Positions 31,518 to 39,357 of a DNA stretch of 64,000 nucleotides are shown one piece after another. The translations under genes and the position numbers were made by a program. Position 1 is the first letter of the stretch; the number at the start of each line of letters is the position of its first letter. Below the pieces are notes generated by a model. The model saw nothing but the letters and a program-made list of their open reading frames with translations. It was not told the DNA's origin and ran no database searches. Source of the stretch: a virus; IMG/VR virus record IMGVR_UViG_3300034072_001149, positions 1 through 64,000 of that record; one strand, given 5' to 3'.

Positions 31518-32098
31518 TGACTAAGCTGTATAAAGTTCGAGACAAAGTCACTGGCAAGTTTTGGAATGGAAACTACCGTCGATCATCGTTTGATGATACC
31601 GGCAAGACTTGGAAAAAGGTGGATAAGGTAGAAAATAGCATAAGTCACTTTATCCGCTATCGTAATAGATTCAACGCCTCAACCAGCCACAGTCTTCCAG
31701 ATTCATGGGAAATTGTCACCGTTGAGCTGGTTGAGAAAGAAGTAGGCAAGGAAAGTTTAAACGACTATTTGAAATTCATCCTACTAAAGGATGAAGTCGA
31801 AAAGGTCAGCTTTCAGTTCTCTAACTTTCTAGACAGAATGCGATCCAAGAAGGTTCTTGATCAAATCGAGTTTCTAATTCTCCTGAAGCCGTCCGAGGGA
31901 CGATCCTATGTTACCATGGAAAGGATAATTGAAGCCAGAGCTCACATTCGAGGGCTTGGTATCAAGACTAGGACTTTCAAGGAGAGTTATGGCGTGTTTG
32001 GTATGATGGATCGTCAACAAGCACTGCGGGCTCGGATGACGCTAGATGTCGCGGCTGTTGTTGATCTACGTGAATTGAGAAACAAACTAGGAATTTAA
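31517..32098 (+). CDS. Hypothetical protein, paralogue of 22202-22846 (193 aa)
   Basis: ATG 31517 overlaps the upstream TGA. Residues 3-40 (LYKVRDKVTGKFWNGNYRRS, GKTWKKVDKVENSIS) match the N-terminal domain of the protein at 22202-22846. The remainder is helical with a conserved-looking strand pair (QIEFLILLKPSEGRSYVTME; GLGIKTRTFKESYG). Function unknown; the shared domain suggests duplication within the early region. Confidence 0.6.
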   Translation: MTKLYKVRDKVTGKFWNGNYRRSSFDDTGKTWKKVDKVENSISHFIRYRNRFNASTSHSLPDSWEIVTVELVEKEVGKESLNDYLKFILLKDEVEKVSFQFSNFLDRMRSKKVLDQIEFLILLKPSEGRSYVTMERIIEARAHIRGLGIKTRTFKESYGVFGMMDRQQALRARMTLDVAAVVDLRELRNKLGI

Positions 32099-32118
32099 CC
32101 TAACCTTTGCCTTTCTGG

Positions 32119-32146
32119 TTGACATCCTATCTCCTGAGTGTAGAAC
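32119..32146 (+). promoter_or_regulatory. Early-type promoter TTGACA-16-TAGAAC
   Basis: Plus strand TTGACA (32119-32124), TAGAAC (32141-32146), 34 nt before the TTG start at 32181. Confidence 0.6.
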
Positions 32147-32180
32147 CAGGATATAGGCAGTAAGGCAAAGGAGATCGAAA

Positions 32181-32552
32181 TTGGGCACTACCACACTCAA
32201 GGATTATGGCCGCCATTCGGAACGCCATGGTGACATTCCTTTTTATTATGGCTTTCCCTATCGTTTTTGGTTTGGGGAGCACCAGCTGGCTCCGGAAGAC
32301 GTCGAGACCTGGTGTCGTGAGAACTGCGTTGGCTTCTACAAGACGGTCAGCTATACCCACAAGTCGTCGGTCCGGGTCAAGGGCCAGCCCAACAAGTTCG
32401 ATACCAAGGTGGTCTATATCGACAAGATCTACCTGGCCAGTGATGCTGATGCCATGCGCGTCAAGCTTCAGTTCGACGTTCGTGACGAGGTCGTGAAGCG
32501 GCCGGAACGAATCAAGGCTCGGCGCAAGAAGCGCAGGGTAGTCAAGGCTTAA
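32181..32552 (+). CDS. Hypothetical basic protein, TTG start (123 aa)
   Basis: A TTG start is supported by CAAAGGAGATC just upstream and an early promoter; no ATG or GTG fits. The protein has an aromatic N-terminal part (PFYYGFPYRFWFGEHQL), a beta segment (VRVKGQPNKFDTKVVYIDKI) and an Arg/Lys-rich tail (ERIKARRKKRRVVK) that may bind nucleic acid. Followed by a strong terminator. Function unknown. Confidence 0.6.
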   Translation: MGTTTLKDYGRHSERHGDIPFYYGFPYRFWFGEHQLAPEDVETWCRENCVGFYKTVSYTHKSSVRVKGQPNKFDTKVVYIDKIYLASDADAMRVKLQFDVRDEVVKRPERIKARRKKRRVVKA

Positions 32553-32568
32553 CGCCTTGAAACGCAAG

Positions 32569-32607
32569 AAAAAGGTCGGGGAACCAATCTCCGACCTTTT
32601 TCTTTAT
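32569..32607 (+). terminator. Rho-independent terminator
   Basis: Hairpin AAAAAGGTCGGGGA ... TCTCCGACCTTTTT followed by CTTTATTTT. Ends the early transcript and isolates the outer-membrane gene with its own promoter. Confidence 0.85.
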
Positions 32608-32615
32608 TTTGAGTA

Positions 32616-32646
32616 TTGATCTTTTGGATCATGCTCAGTATATAAT
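32616..32646 (+). promoter_or_regulatory. Sigma70-like promoter of outer-membrane protein gene
   Basis: TTGATC (32616-32621) and TATAAT (32641-32646) separated by 19 nt (or TATATA with 17). Differs from the TTGACA-16 early sites and looks like a host-type promoter carried with the gene. Confidence 0.5.
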
Positions 32647-32680
32647 GTTCTATCCATTGAACAACAAAAGGATATCGTTC

Positions 32681-33181
32681 ATGAAGACTATCGTTCTCGC
32701 CGCCGTTGCGGCTCTGGCCGCAATGGCAACTCCTGCCGCAGCACAGGATTTCACCGGCGCTCGTGTTGGCGCAACTGTCGGCTACGACAACGTTCAGGGC
32801 GTCGAAGACGTCGCTTACAATGCCGTGGTCGGATATGACCTGGCTGTTGCTCCCAAGGTGACGCTGGGCGCTGAAGCTACCCTGGGTGACTCGGAAATTT
32901 CGACGGCCGGTGTGGCTGCTTCGCGCGACGTGGGCATCTCGCTCCGCGCTGGCTATATCGTGACTCCTCGTCTGCTGGCATTCGGCAAGGTCGGCTACGC
33001 AACGACCCGCGTCGAGACCCTGGTCGGCAACACCAACTTCGAAGGTGTTCGTTTCGGTGGCGGTCTGGAATATGCGGTGACGAAGAACGCCTATGTTTCG
33101 GCTGAATATGCTCGCACCGAGTATGAGGCCGGCATCGGTGGCCGCGACCAGGCACTGGTCGGCGTCGGCATCCGCTTCTAA
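32681..33181 (+). CDS. Secreted outer-membrane beta-barrel protein
   Basis: 166 aa from ATG 32681 (AAAGGAT upstream); the in-frame extension to 32609 contains terminator and promoter sequence. Signal peptide: MKTIVLAAVAALAAMATPAA then AQ, cleavage expected after AAA/before QD. The mature part is an 8-strand OMP_b-brl/OmpA-like barrel: alternating strands such as ARVGATVGYD, GYDLAVAPKVTLGAEATLGD, VGISLRAGYIVTPRLLAFGK, VRFGGGLEYAVTKNAYVSAE, ending in the outer-membrane signature VGVGIRF (terminal Phe). Its codons are clearly GC-richer than neighbouring genes and it has its own promoter and flanking terminators, the usual form of a moron. A role in receptor masking or superinfection exclusion is plausible. 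Confidence 0.9.
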   Translation: MKTIVLAAVAALAAMATPAAAQDFTGARVGATVGYDNVQGVEDVAYNAVVGYDLAVAPKVTLGAEATLGDSEISTAGVAASRDVGISLRAGYIVTPRLLAFGKVGYATTRVETLVGNTNFEGVRFGGGLEYAVTKNAYVSAEYARTEYEAGIGGRDQALVGVGIRF

Positions 33182-33194
33182 TACAAGCGAAATT

Positions 33195-33232
33195 GAAATG
33201 GGCGGCTGGGCGCAAGCCTGGTCGCCCATTTC
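33195..33232 (+). terminator. Terminator-like hairpin after outer-membrane gene
   Basis: Inverted repeat GAAATGGGCG / CGCCCATTTC with an inner GC-rich loop, 14 nt after the stop. Weak T-tract; also functional-looking on the other strand. Confidence 0.55.
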
Positions 33233-33275
33233 CATGAATATAGCATCTACCTACCTAATATGTTAACACCAGTTA

Positions 33276-33824
33276 ATGTTTACGTTATTCCTCCTAGCTT
33301 GTGCCCTTGCTGCTGACGGGTTCGCTGTTTCAATCTGTCGGGGAGCAGCAAGCAATCATAGCTGGAACAAGGCTATTGGAACCGGTATCATATTTGGGTT
33401 GATGCATGTTTTCATGATTGGTTTAGGCTGGTATGTTGGTGATATTATACACGACTGGAAAGACTTTGCTCCTTGGATTGCTTGTGCCATTCTCTGCCTT
33501 CTAGGCGGGAAAATGTTGATAGAAGGGCGAGAGGAGCCCGATAGCGTTGACGCAGGTCAGACTAATAGAGATATCAAGATCGCCCTCATAGGGCTTCTGA
33601 GCGCATCTGTGGCTACTAGCTTGGACGGTGCTGCTGCCGGTATTACTCTCCCTCTCATGGGGCTGAGCTTCTGGATTAACGCAATTGTAATAGGCGGAGT
33701 CACAACTGTGCTCTGTATTGCCGGATATAGAGCAGGCGCTCTTATAGGGGCTCGTTGGGGCAAATATGCGGAATCTGCGGGTGGTCTTGTGCTCATTGTG
33801 ATCGGTCTAAACCTTCTTCCTTGA
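33276..33824 (+). CDS. mntP: MntP-type manganese efflux pump
   Basis: 182 aa integral membrane protein with six hydrophobic segments in the two-repeat MntP/YebN arrangement. The conserved acidic motifs are present in both halves: ALAADGFAVSICRG in helix 1 and VATSLDGAAAGITL in helix 4. E. coli MntP is 188 aa. It would export Mn2+ from the host cytoplasm. The ATG at 33276 has only a weak ribosome site, and no Mn-riboswitch consensus was found upstream. The stop overlaps an early-type promoter. Confidence 0.85.
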   Translation: MFTLFLLACALAADGFAVSICRGAASNHSWNKAIGTGIIFGLMHVFMIGLGWYVGDIIHDWKDFAPWIACAILCLLGGKMLIEGREEPDSVDAGQTNRDIKIALIGLLSASVATSLDGAAAGITLPLMGLSFWINAIVIGGVTTVLCIAGYRAGALIGARWGKYAESAGGLVLIVIGLNLLP

Positions 33825-33847
33825 CAAACGGGCTCTAAATGTAGCAA
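33821..33847 (+). promoter_or_regulatory. Early-type promoter TTGACA-15-TAGCAA
   Basis: Plus strand TTGACA (33821-33826) at the end of mntP, TAGCAA (33842-33847), 25 nt before the ATG at 33873. Confidence 0.5.
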
Positions 33848-33872
33848 ATGCTGATAAAGCAAGGAGACGTTT

Positions 33873-34205
33873 ATGTTTGAGAAGACCCAAAAAGCTGTTA
33901 CTGAACTCAGTCAGGCAATTTCACAGGATTTGACATCCGCTGTCGCAATGGCCAAAGCTGTTGTGGTTCCAACGGTTACTGAGTATCTGAATAAGATCGC
34001 GGCGGCAGCTCAGAATACTTCACAGGGCGTTCAGGACGGTTCGCTGTTCAAGGCCACCGAGCAGGTAGTCAAGCCTGTAGCCGATCCGCTTCCCACTGAA
34101 GCACAGAACGATGCTATCAAGGTTCTACGGGCGCTCGGCAAAACTGACGAAGAGATCGCCAAGGCTGTTGGAGTCTCGGTCTTGACAGTGAAGATGGCAG
34201 TTTGA
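33873..34205 (+). CDS. Small protein with C-terminal HTH-like segment (110 aa)
   Basis: SD AAGGAGA upstream. N-terminal two-thirds Ala-rich and helical (LSQAISQDLTSAVAMAKAVV); C-terminal KVLRALGKTDEEIAKAVGVS followed by VLTVKMAV resembles a short helix-turn-helix (T-D-E-E-I-A-x-x-x-G-V-S-x-x-T-V). May be a small DNA-binding regulator. No recognised family. Confidence 0.6.
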   Translation: MFEKTQKAVTELSQAISQDLTSAVAMAKAVVVPTVTEYLNKIAAAAQNTSQGVQDGSLFKATEQVVKPVADPLPTEAQNDAIKVLRALGKTDEEIAKAVGVSVLTVKMAV

Positions 34206-34206
34206 C

Positions 34207-35040
34207 TTGATATCTGAATCACATCGTCGAGCCCTCAGTGAATCTTTGAAAAGAGGATTCGCTGAGGGTCGTTCTGCGAATAAAGGTAAGTTGGGGAAAA
34301 AGGATTCTCCTGAAACTCGGGAGAAGAAACGACTTGCTGCCTTGAATCGTAAGCCCCACAGCCAGGAAACCAAGGACAAGATAGGTAAAGCACATAAAGG
34401 TAAGATAATGCCTCGTGAAGCGGTAGAGAAGCAACAAGCTAGCTATCTTGAAGCCATAGAGAGAAATGGTGGCGGTTTTGCCACTGGTCCACGGTCACAA
34501 GAGATGCGTGATCGAATGAGTGAGATCGCGAAGAATCGTCCTGAATCTGAATGGCGGCCAAAGATGGAAGCCGCGTGGGAAGCTCGTCGAGGCGTTAAAC
34601 TCTCTCCTGAGCAATGTGAAAAACATCGCCAAGCTACTTTAAAATGGATGCAGGAAAATCCTACAAGGGTCTTCAACACCAAAGTTGAATTAGCCTTTAG
34701 ATCTGAGCTTGATTCTCGAGGAATAGCTTATGTCCAGCAGTTCAGAATAGAAAACCATCCCTACGACTTCTTTCTATCTGATTATAATACCATTGTTGAA
34801 ATAGATGGTCCACACCACTGGAAAGGTCCAATCTGGGGCGTTTCTGGCAAAACCCAAGAAGAGAAAGATCAGATCTTTGAACGCCAATTAAACAAAGATG
34901 CTCGAGAAAACATGATTGCTGGTCTTTATGGATATCGTATTGTTCGTTTGCCAGTAGGTTCTAAACTAGATAATGGACCATATGGTCCATTTTTGGAAGT
35001 TCTCAAATCTCAAGGTTTAGAACTCAAAGAAAAGGAGTGA
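34207..35040 (+). CDS. Homing endonuclease: NUMOD3 repeats + Vsr/EDxHD-like nuclease
   Basis: 277 aa from TTG 34207, 1 nt after the upstream stop; no better start exists. N-terminal ~155 residues are repeats of the NUMOD3 type (SESHRRALSESLKRGF, SQETKDKIGKAHKGKI, SQEMRDRMSEIAKNRP, SPEQCEKHRQATLKW). The C-terminal domain (NTKVELAFRSELDSRGIAYV, YDFFLSDYNTIVEIDGPHHW, ENMIAGLYGYRIVRLP) is a Vsr/DUF559-type PD-(D/E)xK nuclease with E, D, ExD and HH positions, as in EDxHD homing endonucleases. Placed directly after an early gene and converging on the capsid gene. Confidence 0.85.
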   Translation: MISESHRRALSESLKRGFAEGRSANKGKLGKKDSPETREKKRLAALNRKPHSQETKDKIGKAHKGKIMPREAVEKQQASYLEAIERNGGGFATGPRSQEMRDRMSEIAKNRPESEWRPKMEAAWEARRGVKLSPEQCEKHRQATLKWMQENPTRVFNTKVELAFRSELDSRGIAYVQQFRIENHPYDFFLSDYNTIVEIDGPHHWKGPIWGVSGKTQEEKDQIFERQLNKDARENMIAGLYGYRIVRLPVGSKLDNGPYGPFLEVLKSQGLELKEKE

Positions 35041-35065
35041 CCCTTTCGGGTCACTCCCTTTTTTT
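35034..35065. terminator. Bidirectional terminator between HEG and major capsid gene
   Basis: 10-bp stem GGAGTGACCC / GGGTCACTCC with a 4-nt loop (TTTC on plus, GAAA on minus), followed by CTTTTTTT on the plus strand and by TTTTCTTT on the minus strand. It serves both converging genes. Confidence 0.85.
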
Positions 35066-35070
35066 GAAGT

Positions 35071-35095
35071 CGTGGTGTAATAAAATTACACCACG
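35071..35095 (-). terminator. Hairpin downstream of major capsid gene
   Basis: Perfect 11-bp palindrome CGTGGTGTAAT / ATTACACCACG with a 3-nt loop, 11 nt after the gp23 stop. A partial copy (GTAATAAAATTAC) follows at 35098-35111. Likely an mRNA 3' end stabiliser working with the adjacent terminator. Confidence 0.55.
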
Positions 35096-35106
35096 TTGTA
35101 ATAAAA

Positions 35107-36330
35107 TTACAAAAACTTCAGGTTGTTGGTGTTGATACCAACCAGACCTAGGTAGTCTGCAGCGTTACCCAGCGACGATGCGCTGTTGGTGAGCTCCAGG
35201 TAACCATAACGGGTCATGAACGAAACCACTGGCTCGAAAGTCTGTGGATCGATAACAACGCCCGAAGAGGTCAGTGGGACGTATGGGCAGTAGTATGCCG
35301 CAGCGTCGATTTCACCCTGGCCTTTGTAACCAACGAGAACAGGAGTGTCGTCCTGTGCGTACTGGTCAACGTAGACGCGCAGCGAGTTGTTCAGCGTACC
35401 AACATACTTGGTGTTGGTTGGTGCTTCAAACACGCCTTCGGTGGTGCGAGCGAACGCCGAAGTAGTAGCAGACTGCAGGATGGTCAGAGCGGTTGGGCTC
35501 ACAACAATCCAGTTAGCTGCGCCACGACGGGTGCGCTGTGCGATCAGGTTAGCCTGACGGTTGATCAGAACCGAAAGAGCAGCATGTTCGTCACCGACGA
35601 ACGTTGCGGTGCCCGAAACCGAACCCTGGTCATAGATAGCAGTCGCAGCACCTGGAAGCATACGCAGCGAGTTCAGGATTTCCTGGTCGATTTCTGCGGT
35701 GATTTCCTGTGCCAGAGCAGCCATGATTTCAGCTTCAATGTCGATGCCCTGCTGAGCCTGTGCGTCCTGCTGAGCCTCAAAGGTCCAACGAGCGCTCAGA
35801 CGACGAGTCTTAGCTTCGACGGTTTCCTTCAGGATCTGGATCGACAGACGGTTGCCTGGGCGACCTTCAAGAGCTGCGGTCGAAGCAGCACGTGGGTTCT
35901 GAGCGTTGGTTTCACCGTTACCCGAATATGCCTTAGCAATATCGAATGGGCTTAGTGCTTCTGCGCCAGCGGTAACACCAGCAGCGTTGTCCGCATAGCG
36001 AACGCGCAGGGTGTGGATCTGAGCAACAGGACCAGTCATTGGCTGAACGCCGATGATTTCGTTAGCAATAACGGTTGGCATAACGCGACGCAGAACTGGA
36101 AGGATAACCTTGTTCATTGTTGCCACGTTACCAGCAGCGGTGCCACCAGCGGAAGCTGTTTCCATCAGAGGGTTACGACGCATCAGATCCTGGCGAGTGT
36201 TCTCTAGAACAGTCTCCATAACCTTCTGCTTGTTGGGGTTTGGCGAGCCATCCATGTTGACCTGCAGGTCGCGACCCTCGCAGAGAGCCTCCTTGGTAGC
36301 CTTCCAATTGCTTTCAAAAAGATTAGCCAT
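35107..36330 (-). CDS. 23: Major capsid protein (T4 gp23 type)
   Basis: 407 aa (T4 precursor 521). NPLMETASAGGTAAGN contains a prohead-protease site of the L-x-E type, predicting cleavage after Glu57. Capsid-core motifs include VLPVLRRVMPTVIANEIIGV, QPMTGPVAQIHTLRVRY, KTRRLSARWTFEAQQDAQAQ and the conserved C-terminal PYVPLTSSGVVIDPQTFEPV and SFMTRYGYLE. Flanked by scaffold gp22 and protease gp21 upstream in the T4 order. Codon use is the most biased of the minus-strand genes, as expected for the most abundant virion protein. Confidence 0.97.
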   Translation of the reverse strand: MANLFESNWKATKEALCEGRDLQVNMDGSPNPNKQKVMETVLENTRQDLMRRNPLMETASAGGTAAGNVATMNKVILPVLRRVMPTVIANEIIGVQPMTGPVAQIHTLRVRYADNAAGVTAGAEALSPFDIAKAYSGNGETNAQNPRAASTAALEGRPGNRLSIQILKETVEAKTRRLSARWTFEAQQDAQAQQGIDIEAEIMAALAQEITAEIDQEILNSLRMLPGAATAIYDQGSVSGTATFVGDEHAALSVLINRQANLIAQRTRRGAANWIVVSPTALTILQSATTSAFARTTEGVFEAPTNTKYVGTLNNSLRVYVDQYAQDDTPVLVGYKGQGEIDAAAYYCPYVPLTSSGVVIDPQTFEPVVSFMTRYGYLELTNSASSLGNAADYLGLVGINTNNLKFL

Positions 36331-36344
36331 TGTAAAGATTCTCC

Positions 36345-37754
36345 TTATTCTTCAATTCCAGCCAGTCGGCGAAGCTCTGCAATCTCGGAAGTCGACTTTG
36401 CAGGGGCATCCTCCGCGCGGGCAGATTCAGCAAGTGGGTTGACGCGGTTGCCAGTTACGGCCACCGTCTTCTTAGGTTCGGCAGCAGTCTCAGACAGCGT
36501 GCGACGACCCTGGTTTGCGCTCCTCATGCCCTCGTTGAGGACAGTTGGAAGGTACTTTTGGAAGGCTTCTTTGAGCTTATCCGTTTTCACGGTTTCAAGA
36601 AGTTCTTCCATCACGTTCCTCTTCTCCTTACTTAGTGGGGAGAGAAGTTCGTTCTTGATCTGAATACGAGCAGCGCGCTCTTCAGCTAGCTTTGCCTTGC
36701 GGGCAGCTAGCGTGATTTGTTCGTTCTTCTCGTTCAGAATCTGGTTAGCAGCTTCTAGCTGGCTCTTGCTTTCGTTGAGCTGCGCCTGCAGCTTACGAAC
36801 TTCAGAACCTTCGCTTAGGTAGCTGGTCATGAACTCGGCTTGGAAAGCTTCAAACAGTCGGCGACCGAACATATTGTTGCGGGCTTCCTGGATGTCTTCC
36901 TTCAGCTGAGTCAATTCGCTGCGGATCTGAGCGTCGATGGTTGATTCAACTAGCTTGCTTGCGCGAGCAATGAATGCCTTCTTGGTCTCATCCAACTTTG
37001 CCTTGGACTCAGCAATCAAACGAACCTTGGCTTCAACAAGAGCATTCTTGTCTTCTTCCAGTTCCTTGATTTCCTTGTTCAGGTTTTCGAGAACAAAGTT
37101 CTCGAGCTTGTTAATACGGGCAGCGGTCTGCTCGTTCATCGAAATACGGTGCTCACGAAGCTTCTTCGCATCTGCGACGCGCTGCTCAGCAAGTGCCTTT
37201 TCCTGTGCCTTAACCGAACCAATCTCTTCAGATAGCTTGGTCATGACAAACTGTTCGATGCGAGAAGTGTGTTCAGCAAGCTTGGCATCATAAGAAGCCT
37301 TGGCTTCCGAGATTTCCTTTGCTAGCTTGACACGCTGTTCCTGCATTAGAGCGTGATCTTCTGAAATGCCCTTTAGCTCTTCAGCCAACTGGGTCATAAC
37401 AAACTGCTCAAGCATCTTGGTGTGCTCAGCAATCTTAGCCTTGTAAGAAGCACGAGCTTCCTTGATGGCCACTGTTAGATTAGCGCGCTCTTCATTTAGT
37501 GCCTTAGTCGCCGCAACCGACTCAATCGCATACTGCTTAACAGCATCGGTGAGCATGTTGTCCATTGCTTCAACAAGGTTACCCTTGTCAGCTTCAAAGC
37601 GAACCGAAAACTCTTCGCGAACCTGTTCTTCAACTTCCTCACGGATAGAAGAACGGACCTCGTCTAGCTTTGCGTTCCAGGCTTCCTCGAGTGCGGTTTT
37701 TGTGTCTTCGTTTAGAAGACCCGACTCCAGGAGTGAATTTAGTCCATTATCCAT
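36345..37754 (-). CDS. 22: Prohead core scaffold protein (T4 gp22 type), repeat-expanded
   Basis: 469 aa, versus 269 in T4. Almost entirely coiled coil, Lys/Glu/Ala rich. Residues ~75-275 hold four related ~50-residue repeats (ASYKAKIAEHTKMLEQFVMT, ASYDAKLAEHTSRIEQFVMT, ISMNEQTAARINKLENFVLE, AFIARASKLVESTIDAQIRS), each followed by an acidic Leu/Glu segment. The C-terminal region keeps gp22-like landmarks (FGRRLFEAFQAEFMTSYL, SKEKRNVMEELLETV). Position between gp21 and gp23 confirms the call. It forms the assembly core later digested by gp21; the repeat expansion may set core length or head size. Confidence 0.85.
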   Translation of the reverse strand: MDNGLNSLLESGLLNEDTKTALEEAWNAKLDEVRSSIREEVEEQVREEFSVRFEADKGNLVEAMDNMLTDAVKQYAIESVAATKALNEERANLTVAIKEARASYKAKIAEHTKMLEQFVMTQLAEELKGISEDHALMQEQRVKLAKEISEAKASYDAKLAEHTSRIEQFVMTKLSEEIGSVKAQEKALAEQRVADAKKLREHRISMNEQTAARINKLENFVLENLNKEIKELEEDKNALVEAKVRLIAESKAKLDETKKAFIARASKLVESTIDAQIRSELTQLKEDIQEARNNMFGRRLFEAFQAEFMTSYLSEGSEVRKLQAQLNESKSQLEAANQILNEKNEQITLAARKAKLAEERAARIQIKNELLSPLSKEKRNVMEELLETVKTDKLKEAFQKYLPTVLNEGMRSANQGRRTLSETAAEPKKTVAVTGNRVNPLAESARAEDAPAKSTSEIAELRRLAGIEE

Positions 37755-37765
37755 GAAACTTCTCC

Positions 37766-38404
37766 TTAGGCTTTGAGGTTGTGGATCCAGTTCAAGAGCT
37801 CTTTAGCAAGATGCCCTTGTGCCTTTGGATCATGCTTCACGGCATGTGCCAGATCTTCAATGACCGCACCACGACGACGCATATTCAGCGCCTCGTAGAC
37901 TGCCTTGGGATAAGCCTCTGGTGCCGATGGACGCGCTACGATATCAACAGTAACGATTTCAAAATCTGAAACGTTACCATGTTCGTCTACGTTACCGGAA
38001 CCGCGAGAGCTAACACCAAGCTTCACACCATTCTCAAGAAGGGTGCGAACAATGTTGCCCATTGGGGTTGGGAGAATCTTCAGCTTGCCCATACCATTTG
38101 GACCATCCATATACATCTCGGTGATCATGTGTGAAACACGGTCGATGTTAATGTTCAGTTCCTCAGGGTGGTCGGCTTCGCCGAGAACACTCTCTCCCCT
38201 ACGTAGGGTGTCATTGATGCTATCAACAGCCATGCGAATTTCGCTAACTGGATAGACTCTCTGGTTATGGTTCTTGGTACCGCCCTGGACGAAAATACCG
38301 CGCATGAACAAGTCCTTGGGCTTGCCATCTACGCCACTTGCGCCCTCTTCAACGACGCACTTAGCTTCGTCAAAGTTCATTCTTTCGGTGAGAACCAATG
38401 CCAT
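37766..38404 (-). CDS. 21: Prohead core protease (T4 gp21 type)
   Basis: 212 aa, identical in length to T4 gp21. GIFVQGGTKNHNQRVYPVSE, LGEADHPEELNINI (His79) and LGVSSRGSGNV (Ser132/133) give the His-Ser herpes-assemblin-like protease signature, with VTVDIVARPSAPEA near the C-terminus. It cleaves capsid and core proteins after L/I-x-E. Located between core proteins and scaffold in T4 order. Confidence 0.93.
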   Translation of the reverse strand: MALVLTERMNFDEAKCVVEEGASGVDGKPKDLFMRGIFVQGGTKNHNQRVYPVSEIRMAVDSINDTLRRGESVLGEADHPEELNINIDRVSHMITEMYMDGPNGMGKLKILPTPMGNIVRTLLENGVKLGVSSRGSGNVDEHGNVSDFEIVTVDIVARPSAPEAYPKAVYEALNMRRRGAVIEDLAHAVKHDPKAQGHLAKELLNWIHNLKA

Positions 38405-38409
38405 GTTGC

Positions 38410-39357
38410 TTACTTCCTCTTGAAGTCGGAACCACGTAGATCAGTTGCCTGACCGATTGGGCTCTTTGGCGAATCGGAACCAAAACCATCCTTGGAATTC
38501 AGCTTAGCCGACTTGTCGCCTTCCTTGCTGACCTTGGACTGGCCATCAGTTGCCTTCTTAACCTGGTTCTTCAGTAGAGGACGAGCCTTTACTTCTGGAG
38601 CAGCTTCGCGGTCATGACCTTCGTGATGATCGCTGTGGATTTCCACGGCCTTGCCACCAACGCGGTCATCGGCATCGTGCTCTGGAAGAGGGCTCTTGTC
38701 GTTAACAGCAACCTTCGCACCGTCAGCGCCAATTTCCTTACCACCGTTGAGGTTTGGATCCTTTACAGGCTCAAGAGTCCAGGATTCTTCGAGATCAGCA
38801 AAATCGTCTTCCGACTCAGTTACTTCTTCGTCTGCTTCTGCAGATTCAAAAGCCGGGGCTTCTTCAGTCTGTTCTTCATCACCTTCCATGTCAGCTGGCT
38901 CTTCAATGTCTGCGTCCAGTTCAGGACCCATTTCTTCGCCTGCTTCATCAGCACCGGTGATTTCAGCAAATTCCGCCTTGAGGCGAGCCATTACAGCTTC
39001 TAGATCCTCAATGGTATCTGCAATAGTTTCTTCGGCTGGAAGCTCTTCGCCACCAACCATGTCTGCGTCCATATCAGCAGGCAGCTCTTCACTGTCAGCT
39101 TCTAGGTCCGCATCAGTCTCTTCGCCTTCAGCTTCGTCTTCAGCATTGTCGCCTTCAGCTTCGCTGTAGAACTCTTCAGACTCGATTGCTTCCTGGTCAT
39201 CCTCGATGTCCTGGGAAAGCGTATTGTCCTCCGACATAAGCTCTTCGTGGATCTGCTTGCTGCGCTCCACGAACCACTCGTGCAGGAGACCAGCTGCCTC
39301 GTTCTGCTCCTCATTGATGAGCATTTCGAGCACCTTGTTCAGGTCAACTGTCTTCAT
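38410..39357 (-). CDS. Acidic prohead core protein, paralogue 1
   Basis: 315 aa from ATG 39357 (AAGGAGAGCAACT upstream). N-terminus VLEMLINEEQNEAAGLLHEW and FVERSKQIHEELM matches the N-terminus of the next gene's product (39522-40976). The middle is extremely Glu/Asp rich (~residues 55-190); the C-terminus is basic (SPIGQATDLRGSDFKRK). Several I/L-x-E sites suit prohead protease processing. In T4 the corresponding position holds small core proteins 67 and 68; this is a probable functional counterpart. The acidic block shows a long Ser-rich antisense ORF that is not a gene. Confidence 0.65.
   Translation of the reverse strand: MKTVDLNKVLEMLINEEQNEAAGLLHEWFVERSKQIHEELMSEDNTLSQDIEDDQEAIESEEFYSEAEGDNAEDEAEGEETDADLEADSEELPADMDADMVGGEELPAEETIADTIEDLEAVMARLKAEFAEITGADEAGEEMGPELDADIEEPADMEGDEEQTEEAPAFESAEADEEVTESEDDFADLEESWTLEPVKDPNLNGGKEIGADGAKVAVNDKSPLPEHDADDRVGGKAVEIHSDHHEGHDREAAPEVKARPLLKNQVKKATDGQSKVSKEGDKSAKLNSKDGFGSDSPKSPIGQATDLRGSDFKRK

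Noticed and set aside
33182-33275. Manganese (yybP-ykoY) riboswitch ahead of mntP
   Set aside because: The hairpin fits a terminator for the upstream gene and the conserved GGGGAGUA core is missing.
36937-37776. Ser/Ala/Phe-rich plus-strand ORFs opposite gp22
   Set aside because: Antisense shadows of the coiled-coil scaffold gene.
38651-39169. 172-aa Ser/Ala-rich plus-strand ORF
   Set aside because: Antisense image of the Glu/Asp-rich core protein; Ser runs arise from GAA/GAG/GCT codons read backwards.
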